DNA of 64,000 nucleotides from Lampris incognitus (taxonomy: Eukaryota; Chordata; Actinopteri; Lampriformes; Lampridae). Below, in pieces: positions 30,201-41,986 of this stretch. The notes under the pieces are model-generated. The model did no database searches. It was not told the origin of the DNA and was given only the letters and a program-made list of their open reading frames with translations. The translations under genes were made by a program, and so were the position numbers. The stretch's first letter is position 1; each line of letters begins with the position of its first letter. The stretch spans positions 110,818,836 to 110,882,835 of the forward strand of contig NC_079213.1 of NCBI RefSeq assembly GCF_029633865.1, written 5' to 3'.

Positions 30201-33200
30201 CCGAGAGCCCTTCTTCCCATTTTTTTTTAAAATCATTCTCCATTTTCCTGTACAATAAAGGCAAAAAGTATGTTTGTCCATTTTGTCCCCGCAATCAGAG
30301 GGATTATATCTGGTATCTGTAATTAGGTCTTAGAGAGATGACATCCCAGTGGAACAGAACTATCACAGTAATAATTGTTTCTAGTTCTAGTTTTAGTTGT
30401 ATGTTATTCCTTAAACTGATACCACTTTATTTCAGTATATCAGCCTATTAAGTTGATCTTGGAATGATCACCTGGCACTGCATACCTGAGCCACCTGTTT
30501 ACGGAATGACGGCATCTTCTTCATCAACTGGGATAAACTGCTTATGGTGATCTGCAAAAAAAGAAAATATATATACGTAGATAGATAAGAACAACAACAA
30601 CAACACTTCTAATACAGGATAAGTATGGTATATACACAAGTAATCTACAAATGATGGAAGTGCAGGTGAGAAACAAATTAAAATCCCCTTGTCAATCCAT
30701 AACGTTGTTGATCTGTAGATTTCAATAACTTTAACCATTCCAAATAACCACTCCAGTTCACCAGGATAGACTTTTGTGGCATAATATTGGTTTTTGGTGA
30801 ACCGTGGCGTGCTTTCTTTTTTTTTTAAGTGAATGTAATTTGTCCCCCATGACTTGCCTTTGCACTGACTGTAGCGGTAATTGCATGTCCTGTATGAAGT
30901 GTGAGATGGATGAATGTGAAAATAAACTAAAGGTAGTTAAGCAACTGTTGTTGTTGTTTTTTGTATTTGTTTTTTAGGGAGTTGTTCCTTATCTGATGCG
31001 AGGCTCTAATGACAGGATGTTGTGTTGCTGTAAAGCCCCTTGAGGCAAATTTGTAATTTGTGATATTGGACTATACAAATAAAATTGACTTGACTTGTCC
31101 TGTAATATTTATGTCACATTCATGATATGTCAACATTTTAATGCAGTTTAGATTGGCAAGACAGTCTTGATTGGGGAGACGATATTAGGAAATATGCGGA
31201 TAATGTGCTTGATTCAAAAACCAAAGCCATCATTAACAAATGTTACTGGTCATATTTTAGTTCTTTTAGACTTCAGTGGTGCCTTTGACAGTCGATCACA
31301 GTATCCTCTTACATCGCTTGCAGGGGTGTCAAACTCCAGGCCTCGAGGGCCGCAGTGTCTGCAGGTATTTGTTGCAAACATGCACTACACCACCTGATTA
31401 AAGTAGTTCCTTTCCCTCCTTAATCTAGGAGGTGAGCTAATTAGTTAAATCAGGTGGTGTAGTGCACGGTTGCAACAAATACCTGCAGACACTGCAGCCC
31501 TCGAGGCCTGGAGTTTGACACCCCTGGGAGACTTGGGTTGGCATCAAGGGCTCGGCTCTTAGCTTATTACTCTCTCAAGGCTCACTAACAGAACTTTTTC
31601 TGTTGTTCTGGGTAACTACTTCCTCGATGGCTCAGTTGAGTTGTGGTGTCTCTCAAGGCTCAGTTCTTGGCCCCCTTCTCTTTTCTATATACATGCTGCC
31701 CGTTGGCCAGGTCATTCAAAATCACAATGTGCTTTACTATTATTATGCTGACGACACTCAGTTATACATGCCACTAAAACCCACAGATCCTAGTGCCCTA
31801 GCAAACCTCACAGCTTGCCTCTCTGACATTAAATCCTGGATGTCTGAAAACTTTCTCAAATTTAATGTTGGTAAGTCTGAGGTCATTCTGTTCGGTCCCA
31901 AAAATTCCATCAGCCCTTTTGTTACTAATCTTGGTGGTCTGTCAGGTAGTCTTAAGCAGGCTGCTGGGAATCTTGGGGTAATATTCGATGCTAACCTCGG
32001 TTTTGATAATCAAATCAAACATGTTGTTTGGTCATAATTTCTCCAGCTCAAGCTAATCTCCAAAATTAGGTCATTTTTATCAACTGCAAAAAGTTGTACA
32101 TGCTCTTATCAATTCTTGGCTTGACTATTGTAATGCACTTTATTTTGGTATCAGCAAGGGCTCCCTCCACCGTCTGCAGTTGGTACAAAAAGGCCGCTAC
32201 TCGGCTCATTACCGGGACAAAGAGGCATGACCATATCACTCCTGTGCTCACCTCCCTACACTGGCTCCCTGTTGGTTTTAAATTTTTATTGCTCACTTTT
32301 TTGGGGGGAATTTTTCCCCCTTTTTCTCTCCAATTGGATCTGGCCAATCACTCCGCTCTCTGACTTGTCCCGGTCATTCCTCCACCCCCTCTGCCGCTCC
32401 GGGGAGGGCTGCAGACTACCACATGCTTGCTCCGATACATGTGGAGTCACCAGCCACTTCTTTTCACCCAACAATGAGGAGTTTCGCCAGTGGGATGTAA
32501 TACGTGGGAGGATCACGCCTATTCCCCCCAGTTCCCCCTCTCCGCCGAACAGGCACCCCGGCCGACCAGAGGTGGCGCTAGTACAGCTACCAGGACACAT
32601 ACCCACATCCGGCTTCCCACCCGCAGACATGGCCAATTGTGTCTGTAGGGAAGGCTGACCAAGATTGAGGTAACACGGGGATTCGAACTGGCATTATTGC
32701 TCACTTTTAAGCCTTTAAATCATCTTGCTCCTACATATATTTCTGATTTACTGACCTGGTATACACCCTCTCGACCATTAAGATCCGCAGACGGAGCCCT
32801 GCTGGTTATTCCTATGTCTCCGTTACAAAGGGTTATCGGGCTTTTGCTGTTAGAACCCCCACACTAAGGAACTCTCTTCCGAACTAAGACAAACCAAGTC
32901 TCTAGCTTCTTATCAAGCTTGTCTTAAAACTTTTCTTTTTGTGAAAGCTTTTACAAATATTTGATATTTGATTTTATTTATTTATACTATTCTTATTTTT
33001 AATTATTTGGTCTTACTCTTATTTTTGCCTTGTCTGGTTTTATCTCTTTGTAAAGCACTTTGTAACATTGTTTTAGAAAAGTGCTATACAAGTTATTATT
33101 ATTATATTTTTCATGTTATCTAAAATATTGTCCCCATGGATTATAGCTTTTTTTTTTTTGTTGTTGGATTTTTACCCCTTTTTCTCCCCAGATTGTATCC

Positions 33201-36200
33201 GGCCAATTACCCCAATCTTCCGAGCTGTACCGGTCGCTGCTCCACCCCCTCTACTGATCCAGGGAGGGATGCAGACTACCACATGCCTCCTCCGATACAT
33301 GTGGAGTCGCCAGCCGCTTCTTTTCACCTGACAGTGAGGCGTTTCGCCAGGGGGATGTAGTGCGTGGGAGGATCATGCTATTCCCCCCAGCTCCCCCTCT
33401 CCGCCGAACAGGTACCCCGACCGACCAGAGAAGACGCTAGTGCAGCAACCAGAACACATACCCACATCTGGCTTCCCACCCGCAGACACGGCAAATTGTG
33501 TCTGTAGGGACACCCGACCAAGCCAGAGGTAACACGGGGATTCGAACCTCCGATCCCTGTGTTGGTAGGCAACGGAATAGACCGCCATGCTACCCGGATG
33601 CCCAGATTATAGCTTTTTATAGGAGTGACTTGAAAAGACAGAATACAGCAAAGTGAGTGTTACATTACATACCGGCTTAGTACTGTACCTTACCTTCCCA
33701 TCCGGCTGTTTCTTACTAGCAGATATTTCTTTCAACAGCTTGGGAATTTGCCTGCATGACGGGAAAAAAAAATTAGATGATAACGTATGGGGTCAGGATC
33801 AGGAAAGAATGAAAGCGGTTCAAAAACTAAAGTCCCGCAATACCAGCTAAAAAATAAATCCATTTGACAACTATACATATCACAGTTGAAAACAACTTTA
33901 ATAAAAATATTAAACCAGGTAAAAAACCATGGTGTCAAGTTGTAAGTTTATAACTTATGCATACTGCTGCTACAAACAATTTTCATCATCCACAACTTTT
34001 CTTTTTTTTTTTAATTGGATTTTTTCCCCCCATTTTTCTCCCCATTTTTCTCTCCAGTTGTACTTGGCCAGTTACCCCGCTCTTCAGAGCCATCCCCGTC
34101 ACTGCTGCACCCCCTCTGCCAAGCCGGGAAGGGCTGCAGACTACCACATGCCTCCTCCGATACATGTGGAGTCACCAGCCGCTTCTTTTCACCTGACAGT
34201 GAGGCGTTTTGCCAGGGGGACGTAGCGCATGGGAGGACATTCCCCCTCCTCCCCCAACAGGCGCCCCAGCCGACCAGCGGAGGCGCTAGTGCGGCGACCA
34301 GGACACATACCCATATCCAGCTTCCTACCCGCAGACACGGCCAATTGTTTCTGTAGGGATGCCCGACCAAGCTGGAGGTAACACGGGGATTCGAACCGGC
34401 GAACCCGTGTTGGTAGGCAATGAAATAGACTGCTACACTACACGGACGCCCATCACCCACAACTTTAGAGCTAAATACACAACTAATATAACTGAACTAG
34501 AAATAGACATCATACGACATCTCACGTCTGTGACACTTACGCTGAAACCTCAGCAATATGTAAGTGCCTCAGTTTAATCCAAAGTGTGTCTTCCTCATTC
34601 AACAAGGCTGTTTTCTCTGAGCCATCTTTAGTCTTGTACCTGAGCACAAAAACACACAAAACCGTGAATTTGGCTTGAGACTTGTGCTGAGACAGATAGA
34701 GCAAGCTTGTATTTATTGTATTAATACATGTGGAGATACAATAAGCTTGCATTACTTATAGGTGTTGTTCTGGATATCAATGAGGTCATAGGCCATGGCC
34801 TGGTAGGTCAGCTCATGCAGAATGGGACTGACAGGGTCAAAGCCTCTCTCAACTATCAGCAGTTGAGCCTGGGTTTTTCCCTAGTTGGGCATGGGGAAAA
34901 AAAAGATGCATCACAAACTAGCTATTAGCTGGTCATTACAATCATATTGAGTGATTTAAATTTTGGCCTATGACTACTGGCTAGATGCTTTCATACAATT
35001 TCAATGAAACTGTACTGAAAATGTCTCCAGAGCAGGATTCTGGTAAGATATCGATGTAAGTAGTTAATGGTAATAACTAGGCTTGTTGTGGTTGGTGGGT
35101 TTCCTGGGGGCATATAGTATCAGAGCAACACCAGGGATATGAACTAAACATTGTCATTAAAAATAACCTTGAATAAAAAAATAAAGGTGCATATTACAGC
35201 TTTAATGCTGGCTTTTTGGGGCAATGTTAGACAAATTGAGCGCAACAACACATCTAATGAACTGATGGCAAAATAATGACAATCTAAAGGGGTTAGAAAC
35301 AATGCCCAAGTCAGATGAAGTCGCATTTGGTTCTAATTTGTCCAGCCATGTGATGTTGCTTGCTGTAATCAAATTACAATATAACCTCGGGTCAATTTAA
35401 GTCTAACGCAGGCAGAGGTGTTTCCAAACTTTAAAAGTCATCCTGTATCAGAACCCTGGAGGATGATAACGGTGCCGAACAACTCGGCTGCCTTTTTGGT
35501 CAGCTTACAGGCATTTCATTAAGAGAGTAAGTGTAAACTTACTTTTCATGTGATAAATACATTTGAAACTTGATTTCCAATGAACAGTAAGAGAGCCCAA
35601 CAACGCCCTCTAATGGGGAATAACAGTAATACTGGTTATCAATGGTAGTAAAGGGGTACCTACCAAATGGTGTAAGATAATTTTACACCACATCAAAAAT
35701 CCAACATTACAGTGTTCAGGGGTGCCAAGCAATCATTCCTCACTTTAAAATCCAGGCATTTATACTGTGACAGTCCAGAATTATATCTCTAGAAATATAT
35801 TTCCTAGGAGATGCTAATATACTCCCTGTGCTAAGCCCTTGTTTATTTTGTCAACGCTCTCCGTAAGAAAGCTGTCTAACCTTTTTCTTGCCACTGTCAT
35901 CCAACTCGAAGTGCCTGGCCAGCTTGCTGTCCACCAGCTGTGCCAGGTACTTGGCATTCTCCATGTTGCTGTCCCTAGAAAATGACAAATAGCCACAGAC
36001 CATTAGTAAAAATAAGAGATTGTAAGAATGAACTGAAACTGATAAAGGATGTCAGGCATGCTGGAATATGTTATTGGTATTGTAGAATTTCCCAAAACTA
36101 GAATCTAATGCCACGTGTCTATTGTAGCACTTCAAGAATTCAAAGTCAAAGAACATCCATTTAGTTAGTTTTTTCATCACATGTACAAAATTTGAAAACC

Positions 36201-39200
36201 TTTATATCTCAACAGTTTCTGTAAAATACCCACAATCTAGTGATGTATACTGTTAAAAGTATCGGTTCAGATCAGTACTTGGCAGTGCCAAGTTGGCACT
36301 GGCAATACTTTGTCTGAAAAATGGTTTTGTTGTGTGTCTACTGCAGCAAATGGTTGGCACAAGACAGACACTCATGTTTCACTAGGGGACTACTGTAACT
36401 ATTCAGTGTAAAATTCATTTTATCTTGGAAAAAAAAACCCATTCATTCATTCACTCATTCATATAACATTCTTCAGATGTATCAGAAAAGGAGGTAATAC
36501 TTCAAGTCAATCACAATAAATCTCAAATTGTTTTACTTGGTATTACTTTTGTTGTAATGTTTAAGTCAATTTTGATTTTTTTGGTTAATCAACAAATATA
36601 ATGTAGCTACAAACAAGGTTGTGTTCTGTTTGAGAAATGAGGAGTGGCTGAGGACGCAAGTCATCTCTGGCTTACTTCTTGTATCTGACCCCGGGGTATT
36701 CATCCAGGGTGGCACAGAGAGTGACTATCTGGTCTGCCAGAGTCTCCATTGTACTGTTTTTGTCCTGACTGTTCAGGCTGTAGATGCTCTGGAAAGCCCC
36801 TGGATTATCACATGTGAACACCTGAAAGGGAGTGGATTTATAAACACCTGTGTAAGAACATTCTGGATCAACTGAACAAGTTGCTGTTATGAGAATTTAA
36901 GATCGCATATATATTCAACAAAAGAATAAGTCAGCTTTTTATGTCAACATGAATACACGTACAGATGTACACGGGTCTACAAATCAAATTACAGGGCTAA
37001 CAAATGGCAGATAGTTTTTCTCTTTTGTTCTGAGAGTACTTTCTTTCTTTGACTCCAACTCTGGACTGGGCAGTCCTGCATGAGCAATCACCTTAACCCA
37101 GATAGACTTCCTAACTAAAACAAGATGAAAATTAGAAGAGATAAAGCAATTTTGGCATTATGGCTACTTTGACTGCAATTCATGGACATTTCAATCCATT
37201 GACAACTACCTGATTTACCATTTTCTTGTTGTGTGGGTATAACTCCTTGCCTATTTATTGTCAGTACTTCCATCCATCCATTATCTTAACCGCTTATCCT
37301 GCTCTCAGGGTCGCGGAATGCTGGAGCCTATACCAGCAGTCATTGGGCGGCAGGCAGGGAGACACCCTGGACAGGCCGCCAGGCCATCACAGGGCCGACA
37401 CAAACACACACACGCACGCACACACACACGCACACATGCACATTCATACCTAGGGACAATTTAGTACAGCCAATTCACCTGACCTGCATGTCTTTGGACT
37501 GTGGGAGGAAACCGGAGCCCCCGGAGGAAACCCACACAGACACAGGGAGAACATGCAAACTCCACACAGGACGACCCACCAAGTTTGGACTACCCCGGGG
37601 CTCGAACCCAGGACATTCTTGCTGTGAGGCGACCACGCTAACCACTGTCGGTACTTAAAAGTATAAATTAGTATATCTTATTAGCTTTTTAAATTAACTC
37701 TATTTATGTGTTCTCCCAAAGCTAACAAATTCCGTCAATAGTAAGCAACTTTTTTTTAACTGATCATCTTATTCCATTCTGAGTATTACTAAAAATTCCA
37801 ATTATAAAGATTGTCCTAATATAAGGATGTCAAAATCCAAGGATTTCCAAATATCAGAAGTATCTGGTGTGATATTATTTAGTTTCCCTTTAGGAATGAA
37901 TGGGATCACATGATGCTTGTAGCACTGTTACATAATTCTAAGTTTAGAACAGCCAGCTCTCTTTCTAGGCATTGCCAGAATCTTCCAGATCTCTAAATCC
38001 AGTGATTGTCAATTAATGTTATTTCAGAGGTCAAAAACATACACATGACAGATAAACTTAAGTATACACTTGAACTGAAACTCTACACTGAACAGCTCAC
38101 TTTGCACAAAGTAATATAAAAAGTGTGCGATCATGGAAAAAGTGAAAAAAAGCAAATTTTCTCTCATTTACCAAGTAATATGCAGACTGGATAAAAAAAG
38201 CAGACATTCTTGGGATACATGCTTTAGGGTAAACACTTACTTGTGACTCTAATGGTAAGAAAGACATATTTATTTCCTTAACAACACGTATATACTTTGC
38301 ACAGTATAACTTCATACTGTTGAACAGGTCATCAGGGCAGTCTGTGAAAGAAATATTGTTTAAGTGGGGGTGTTAAATTCTATCGACCAAAATCTGGTGA
38401 AAAAATATTTCAAGCATACTAGTTGACGTCTGTTTCAATCTTGCACACACTTCTGGGATCATTTTATGCAATAGCGTACTTAACCACCTTATTGAATGAC
38501 GAAATTATTAAGTGGTAGCACCTTCATCTGGAGGTCTCAGTTTACTTACAATCGGTGAAGTAAACATATGCTGCTTTGTATTTGGGTTTGGACTTGAAGT
38601 CTGCAATAAAAGCGTCCACGCACTATAGACATACAAGATAAGATATGAAAGAATTAATTAAAAAAATAATAATTTCAAGCCCAATTTTAAAAAATGCAGA
38701 ACAACCAACTACATAAAAATGAAATAACAATAATATGGTCAAAACAGAGTCTCAATATCATACCTTTGCTGTTGGTGACATAAAGTAGATAGCCTTCATT
38801 TCTGGAACAGGCTCTCTGCGTTTGTACAAGTCCTCCACAACTAAGGAGAAAGAACATCAATTTCAACAGAACTGCTATAGACAAACACATATAAATGATA
38901 CCAGTTTATGCAAAACCAGCCTCGATCATATTAAAATGTCATCGAATTGATATGCCTTTAATTGAATGTAACAACAAGCAAGCTTTGAGAATGTGCGTGA
39001 ATATCTTGATTTTTATTGCAGTTTCAGGTGGGGTGCACCAAGATTTACTCATTTCTGCATCTTTTTGTCTTTGGTCACCAACATCACCGATTTACCTTTT
39101 GGGTATGGTGTCAAATAAACCAACGGTGGTTTACATCCTGTGTTATATGCAAAGTCTTTCTGTGGAAAAGAGACTCATGTCAGCATCTTCCCCTCCGCCA

Positions 39201-40313
39201 AACTAACAAACAAGAATACCTACTTGTTATTCCCTCTGACATTAAATCAGACATTTTGCAGCATGATGTCAGGAGCTTGGTGGTGAATTGGTCCAAAATC
39301 AATATCTGAGGGGAAGGACATAGGCACGCAGAACAATAGTTATTTAAGAAAAAGAGCATCTAGGCAGAGAGCACACACATTTTTCATTTGGGATTTATGC
39401 AACTAGGTTTTGGGTTGACCTCTAGAGAGCCAAATCAAATACATTTTCAATACTATGGGGCCCATAATAACAGGCTATTTTTGCTCATTGGGTGCTGAGG
39501 TGAAAATGGGCCTAGGGGATAGAAATGCTCTGAGAAAAAGAAGAGGTGAATGCCTAAGTTGTAGCCGTGACATTTCCGTATTGTGCACTTTGACAGGAGT
39601 CCTACCTTCCACACTTCAGTTTTTCTGCAATCTGCGACAATGGTTTCCTTTAATTCTGTGGGAGGGAGTAAATATGATTAATGACACTGATCGACCCCGG
39701 AAAAAGGGTTATCTCCCGGTGTAGGTGCGAACTTGACAGCGGACGTTTCGGCATGCCACTCCAGCAACATCAACAGGTAGTGGCTTCCGTGTCCGTTGCA
39801 AACTTGGGACTTTCACTTGTCGCTCAGCTTCCCCTTTTTCCACTTCACCAGAGTTCCTCGCCGTGGTGAGGGGAGGTTTGTGGGCTGTCTGCTGGTCAGT
39901 TTACAGTTCAGGTCCTCTTAACGGCACTGTGGTTGTGCTAGCTAGAATGGAGCGAGGCGGGGCTCCTGGCAAATACATAGCAGCCTCACTCCTCTTAACT
40001 CCAGCCAAAATGAGCAACGATGGCTAATCAGGATGAGCTAGAGGGCTGCTATAGCGCGGTCTTGTTACTTTCCGTTGAGTTCACACACTTCCGCCGCAAA
40101 ACATAACAGAGTGGAACTTATGACTGACATCCTCCGACCTGAAATAACAACTTGGGGGGGGGGGATAAGACGTGGGGGAAACTCTCGAGTCAAGGAAAGC
40201 CTGGGCGAAACACTTAAGGAACGCTAAATATAAAGTCGATAAATATTCCCAAACATAACGGACTTACTTTGCCAAACGACTCTCCTCAGCCCGTATTCCG
40301 AGCCTGCAGCCAT
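20261..40313 (-). CDS. stxbp3: stxbp3: syntaxin-binding protein 3 (Munc18c), complete
   Basis: Sec1/Munc18 protein that binds syntaxin-4 and controls SNARE-driven plasma membrane fusion, for example GLUT4 vesicle exocytosis. Nineteen exons (40313-40268, 39655-39606, 39305-39224, 38840-38764, 38622-38550, 38341-38241, 36821-36676, 35974-35881, 34880-34756, 34639-34541, 33751-33694, 30551-30486, 28807-28730, 28221-28086, 27819-27713, 27228-27130, 24936-24851, 21661-21513, 20364-20261) join in phase to 591 codons plus TGA. Human STXBP3 is 592 residues. Family signatures are [77 protein letters not shown] and [18 protein letters not shown] plus KSCEVIIG favours paralogue 3 over 1 or 2. The protein is cytosolic, with no signal peptide. 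Start context GCAAGATGGC is strong. Confidence 0.96.
20728..20782. repeat. Single hairpin-satellite monomer flanked by 10-bp direct repeats
   Basis: 55 bp matching one unit of the 14703-15160 satellite, with a ~32-bp near-perfect palindrome (CATGCACGTTTTACAAT and its complement). CAGCAGCTCA occurs on both sides (20718-20727 and 20783-20792), as in a target-site duplication. It lies in the last stxbp3 intron. Confidence 0.85.
21190..21418 (+). pseudogene. LINE reverse transcriptase C-terminal fragment
   Basis: Same RLRWFGHVWRR-type LINE end as 9583-9845, with small internal deletions (the ELPGKR segment is shortened). It keeps [19 protein letters not shown] and ends with the CCCCTAACGGGAGCAGCC motif. 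In the last stxbp3 intron. Confidence 0.8.
21795..22212 (-). mobile_element. tRNA-headed SINE, family C
   Basis: Minus-strand copy. Its head reads GGGCGTCCGGGTAGTG, followed by a B-box-like GGCAGTTCGAATCCCC. The body has CACTGGCGCCTCCTCTGGTC and GTAGACTGCAGCCCTC, and the 3' end is GGGCAGAAAAAGGGGAG. It lies in the stxbp3 intron between 21661 and 24851. Confidence 0.85.
22905..23265 (+). mobile_element. Family C SINE, 5'-truncated
   Basis: Plus-strand copy lacking the head. It starts near GGCTTGGTCAAGCGTCC and ends GGGAAGAAAAATCCCCCCC. The body matches the copy at 21795-22212 in reverse. Confidence 0.82.
23730..23920 (-). pseudogene. LINE reverse transcriptase C-terminal relic
   Basis: The minus strand encodes [20 protein letters not shown] and [14 protein letters not shown], the conserved last segment of L2/Rex-type ORF2 proteins. 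Confidence 0.7.
24219..24289. repeat. (GT)n microsatellite
   Basis: About 35 GT units. It is followed at 24290-24385 by three ~35-bp tandem units based on TGCCGCACAACCTGGC. Confidence 0.95.
24420..24610 (+). pseudogene. LINE 3' terminal fragment with C2H2-like end
   Basis: Encodes [20 protein letters not shown] followed by RTHK and a stop, the zinc-finger-like tail seen at the C-terminus of some fish LINE ORF2 proteins, followed by a GT-rich 3' part. In an stxbp3 intron. Confidence 0.65.
25020..25201 (+). repeat. Tandem duplication (~92 bp) of a SINE tail unit
   Basis: Two adjacent copies begin GGCACACTTGTTCTAAATTT and end in GATAATGGATGGATGGAC (25020-25111 and 25112-25201). The second half of each is the family A SINE tail (GACCCTGAGAGCAGAAGAAG). 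Confidence 0.85.
26551..26752 (-). mobile_element. Family A SINE, partial
   Basis: Minus-strand copy with tail-proximal AGCCTATCCCAGCAGTC, a CA tract and GTCTTTGGACTGTGGGAGG; the head is missing. It lies in an stxbp3 intron. Confidence 0.85.
29080..29590 (+). pseudogene. LINE reverse transcriptase C-terminal fragment, longest copy
   Basis: Encodes [20 protein letters not shown], then a frame change, [33 protein letters not shown] and MIHCRDP. This extends the family of 9583 and 21190 upstream into the region before the RLRWFGH motif. In an stxbp3 intron. Confidence 0.82.
30985..31106 (+). repeat. Retrotransposon 3' tail
   Basis: Contains GTAAAGCCCCTTGAGGC and ATACAAATAAAATTGACTTG, a tail motif common at the 3' end of fish LINEs/SINEs. 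No coding part is attached. Confidence 0.5.
31321..31526. mobile_element. Palindromic MITE with CAGGGGTGTCAAACTC ends
   Basis: 206 bp. The ends are exact inverted repeats (CAGGGGTGTCAAACTCCAGG), and the two ~90-bp arms are largely complementary, as in hAT-derived MITEs. It splits the L2 reverse transcriptase frame; the flanking 8-mers do not match, so no target duplication is visible. Confidence 0.8.
32301..32695 (-). mobile_element. Family C SINE inside the L2 copy, with target duplication
   Basis: Flanked by the direct repeat ATTGCTCACTTTT (32288-32300 and 32696-32708), which restores the L2 sequence when the SINE is removed. Minus-strand orientation. Confidence 0.9.
33153..33604 (-). mobile_element. 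Family C SINE with 14-bp target duplication
   Basis: GATTATAGCTTTTT flanks both ends (33139-33152 and 33605-33618). Full length, head GGGCATCCGGGTAGCATGG on the minus strand. In an stxbp3 intron, about 90 bp from exon 11. Confidence 0.9.
34000..34450 (-). mobile_element. Family C SINE with ~16-bp target duplication
   Basis: CATCATCCACAACTTT (33984-33999) and CATCACCCACAACTTT (34451-34466) differ at one base. Minus strand, about 90 bp downstream of stxbp3 exon 10. Confidence 0.9.
34881..35880. other. stxbp3 intron 8, no recognisable element
   Basis: Intron between exons 8 and 9. I see no repeat family, RNA gene or extra exon here. Confidence 0.5.
37268..37650 (-). mobile_element. Family A SINE, near full length
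   Basis: Minus-strand copy from the tail (CCATCCATCCATTATC) through the CA/CGCA tract to the head, where GGTTAGCGTGGTCGCCTCAC (A box) and GGGTTCGAGCCCCGG (B box) are intact. In stxbp3 intron 6 (36822-38240); the rest of that intron shows nothing else. Confidence 0.9.
38841..39223. other. stxbp3 intron 3, no recognisable element
   Basis: An AG...GT-bounded stretch at about 39094-39165 looks exon-like but is not in frame with the neighbouring exons and does not resemble the protein. Confidence 0.5.
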
Positions 40314-40320
40314 CTTGCCT
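40300..40320 (-). promoter_or_regulatory. stxbp3: Possible YY1 site overlapping the stxbp3 start codon
   Basis: On the minus strand the start reads GCAAGATGGCTGC, which matches the YY1 core AAGATGGC(G/T)GC. This arrangement is common at TATA-poor housekeeping starts. A TATATA lies just upstream. Motif evidence only. Confidence 0.4.
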
Positions 40321-40545
40321 ATATATTTTTTTCTTCTACGCCCTCGTCCCACTTCTTCTCTGTTTTAGGCTTATCGGCGGTTGGCAAACAGCGATTTCGG
40401 CGCATTACCGCCACCAACTGTAACGACGAGTGGGCCAGGATGTTTATTTACGAAGAGAGAAACGCGTCACGTCTTCTACACGCAGCCGCCAAGCTCCGAA
40501 AGACGTCGTTTATCGCTGATTTCGGTCTTTTCTGATTTTCACCTT

Positions 40546-41203
40546 TGCTATAAGAACTAGAAGGACCCCGAGTGGTTTGGTTCTCCACCCGTCTAAATCT
40601 CCCTCCTCTTCATCCTGCCAGCTAACCGCCTTCCCCCTGCCCCTAAACCCCCCTCCCCCACTCCAACTCCCTCCCCCCCAAATGCTCAGAATCATCTGAA
40701 ATGCCGAGAAAAGTGGTTTTTAGCCGTTTTTAGAAAATGAATATTTTGCATAGTTATTCATAAGTATTATAATTATTTTAATTTTCTGCTATTTTTCTGG
40801 TCCTCTCTGGAACAATACCTACCACCTCCAGAAAAATGAGGATCATAAGTGCATTTTTGCAAAAATGCATATATATATTGCATAATGCCAAAACATTTCT
40901 AAGTCCCAGAAATTTTTTTTTATATAGGTGAAAAAAATCAAAGATGCTCAGAATCATCTGAAATGTCGAGAAAAGTGGTTTTTAGCAAATTGTTTTAAGA
41001 AAAATGCATATTTTGCATAATTACGCATAATTATGCATAATTTTAATTATTGTTCTGCTATTTTTTATAGGTGCCCCCGATCATCCCCAATAACCTCCAA
41101 AAAGAATCAAGGCCCCAAGTGCTTTAGTTTGGCCCTTTATAGACTCTCACACAGACACACACCACACACCAGACACACATTGTGAAAATACAGGAGTAGA
41201 TTT
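40546..41203 (-). repeat. AT-rich interspersed repeat, copy 3 (inverted)
   Basis: Reverse-orientation copy of 15168-15861. The plus strand begins ATAAGAACTAGAAGGACCCC, with CATCTGAAATGCCGAG and TATGCATAATT blocks, and ends GAAAATACAGGAGTAGATTT. It starts about 235 bp upstream of the stxbp3 ATG. Confidence 0.8.
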
Positions 41204-41602
41204 TATTTTTGGTTTTCCTAAATTTTAATCACAAAGATGGTGACGCATTCTTTTTTTTATAAATATGCTTTTATTTTTAGCCAAGTTTCATATGCATAAA
41301 TGTCAATTCTCCCACAGAAGGCCTGAACTCTTTGCACTTAAAAAAGAAGTTGAACAATATATGAGGACAACCTCTTCTTCAAAAAACACAAAGGCTTTAA
41401 AAACTACCAACATTTGCAAATCTCCGAATCTGTTTACATAAAATATGATCTCGCCTTTATTTATTTGTATAATTTGCTTTTCTCTTTTGTGTCTTTATTG
41501 TTTTTTATCTTCAATGTATTGTTTTTGCGGTGTCTCGTGTGTCTGTGGAGCTGTGCATTACCATGAATAGAATAAATAATAATGACACGGAAATGATTTG
41601 AA

Positions 41603-41735
41603 ATGATCTTAACCGCTTATCCTGCTCTCAGGGCTACTGGGGCCTATTCCAGCAGTCTTTGGGCGACAGGCGGGGAGACACCCTGGACAGGACGCCAGGC
41701 CATCACAGGGCTGAGACACACACACACAAACACAC
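41603..41735 (-). mobile_element. Family A SINE, partial
   Basis: Tail half only: CCGCTTATCCTGCTCTCAGG, GGGCGACAGGCGGGGAGAC and a CA tract, running into TA repeats. Confidence 0.8.
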
Positions 41736-41760
41736 ACACACACAGTATATATATATATAT

Positions 41761-41902
41761 TGTAGCGAATTCGGGGGACAACGCAACCACAGGAACTGCC
41801 GCGGCCGGGAAGCGAACCCGTATCGCCCGCACCGCAGGAGGCATCGCTAACCGCTCGACTAAAGGGTCAGACCCGCAAATCTTCTTATCCATGTACGTTA
41901 CA
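41761..41902 (-). repeat. Solo tRNA-like mini-LTR inside a TA tract
   Basis: 142 bp; the plus strand reads TGTAGCGAATTCGGGG to CCATGTACGTTACA, TG...CA bounded and flanked by TA repeats on both sides. The tRNA-like part is on the minus strand (CCCTTTAGTCGAGCGGTTAG and GGGTTCGCTTCCCGGCC). Confidence 0.8.
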
Positions 41903-41986
41903 ATATATATATATATATATAGTGGCGAATTCTATTGGAGTGTTCCTGCTGGGAGACAGGGGGTTCATTTGCATTTTACCCACAAT

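Larger units (their letters stand above)
31140..33095 (+). mobile_element. L2-like LINE, interrupted by a MITE and a SINE
   Basis: Reverse transcriptase motifs in order: [12 protein letters not shown] (31255), [20 protein letters not shown] (31635), [12 protein letters not shown] with the catalytic YADD (31740), and [18 protein letters not shown] (31850). The C-terminal part (AAFLY/IKFKIL type, [13 protein letters not shown]) resumes after the SINE at 32709, and the 3' end is AAAGTGCTATACAAGTTATT. Stops and frameshifts make it inactive. It lies in an stxbp3 intron in the opposite orientation to the gene. Confidence 0.88.

Noticed and set aside
39094-39165. Possible extra stxbp3 exon
   Set aside because: AG and GT bounds exist, but it does not match the protein, and the neighbouring exons already join in phase without it.
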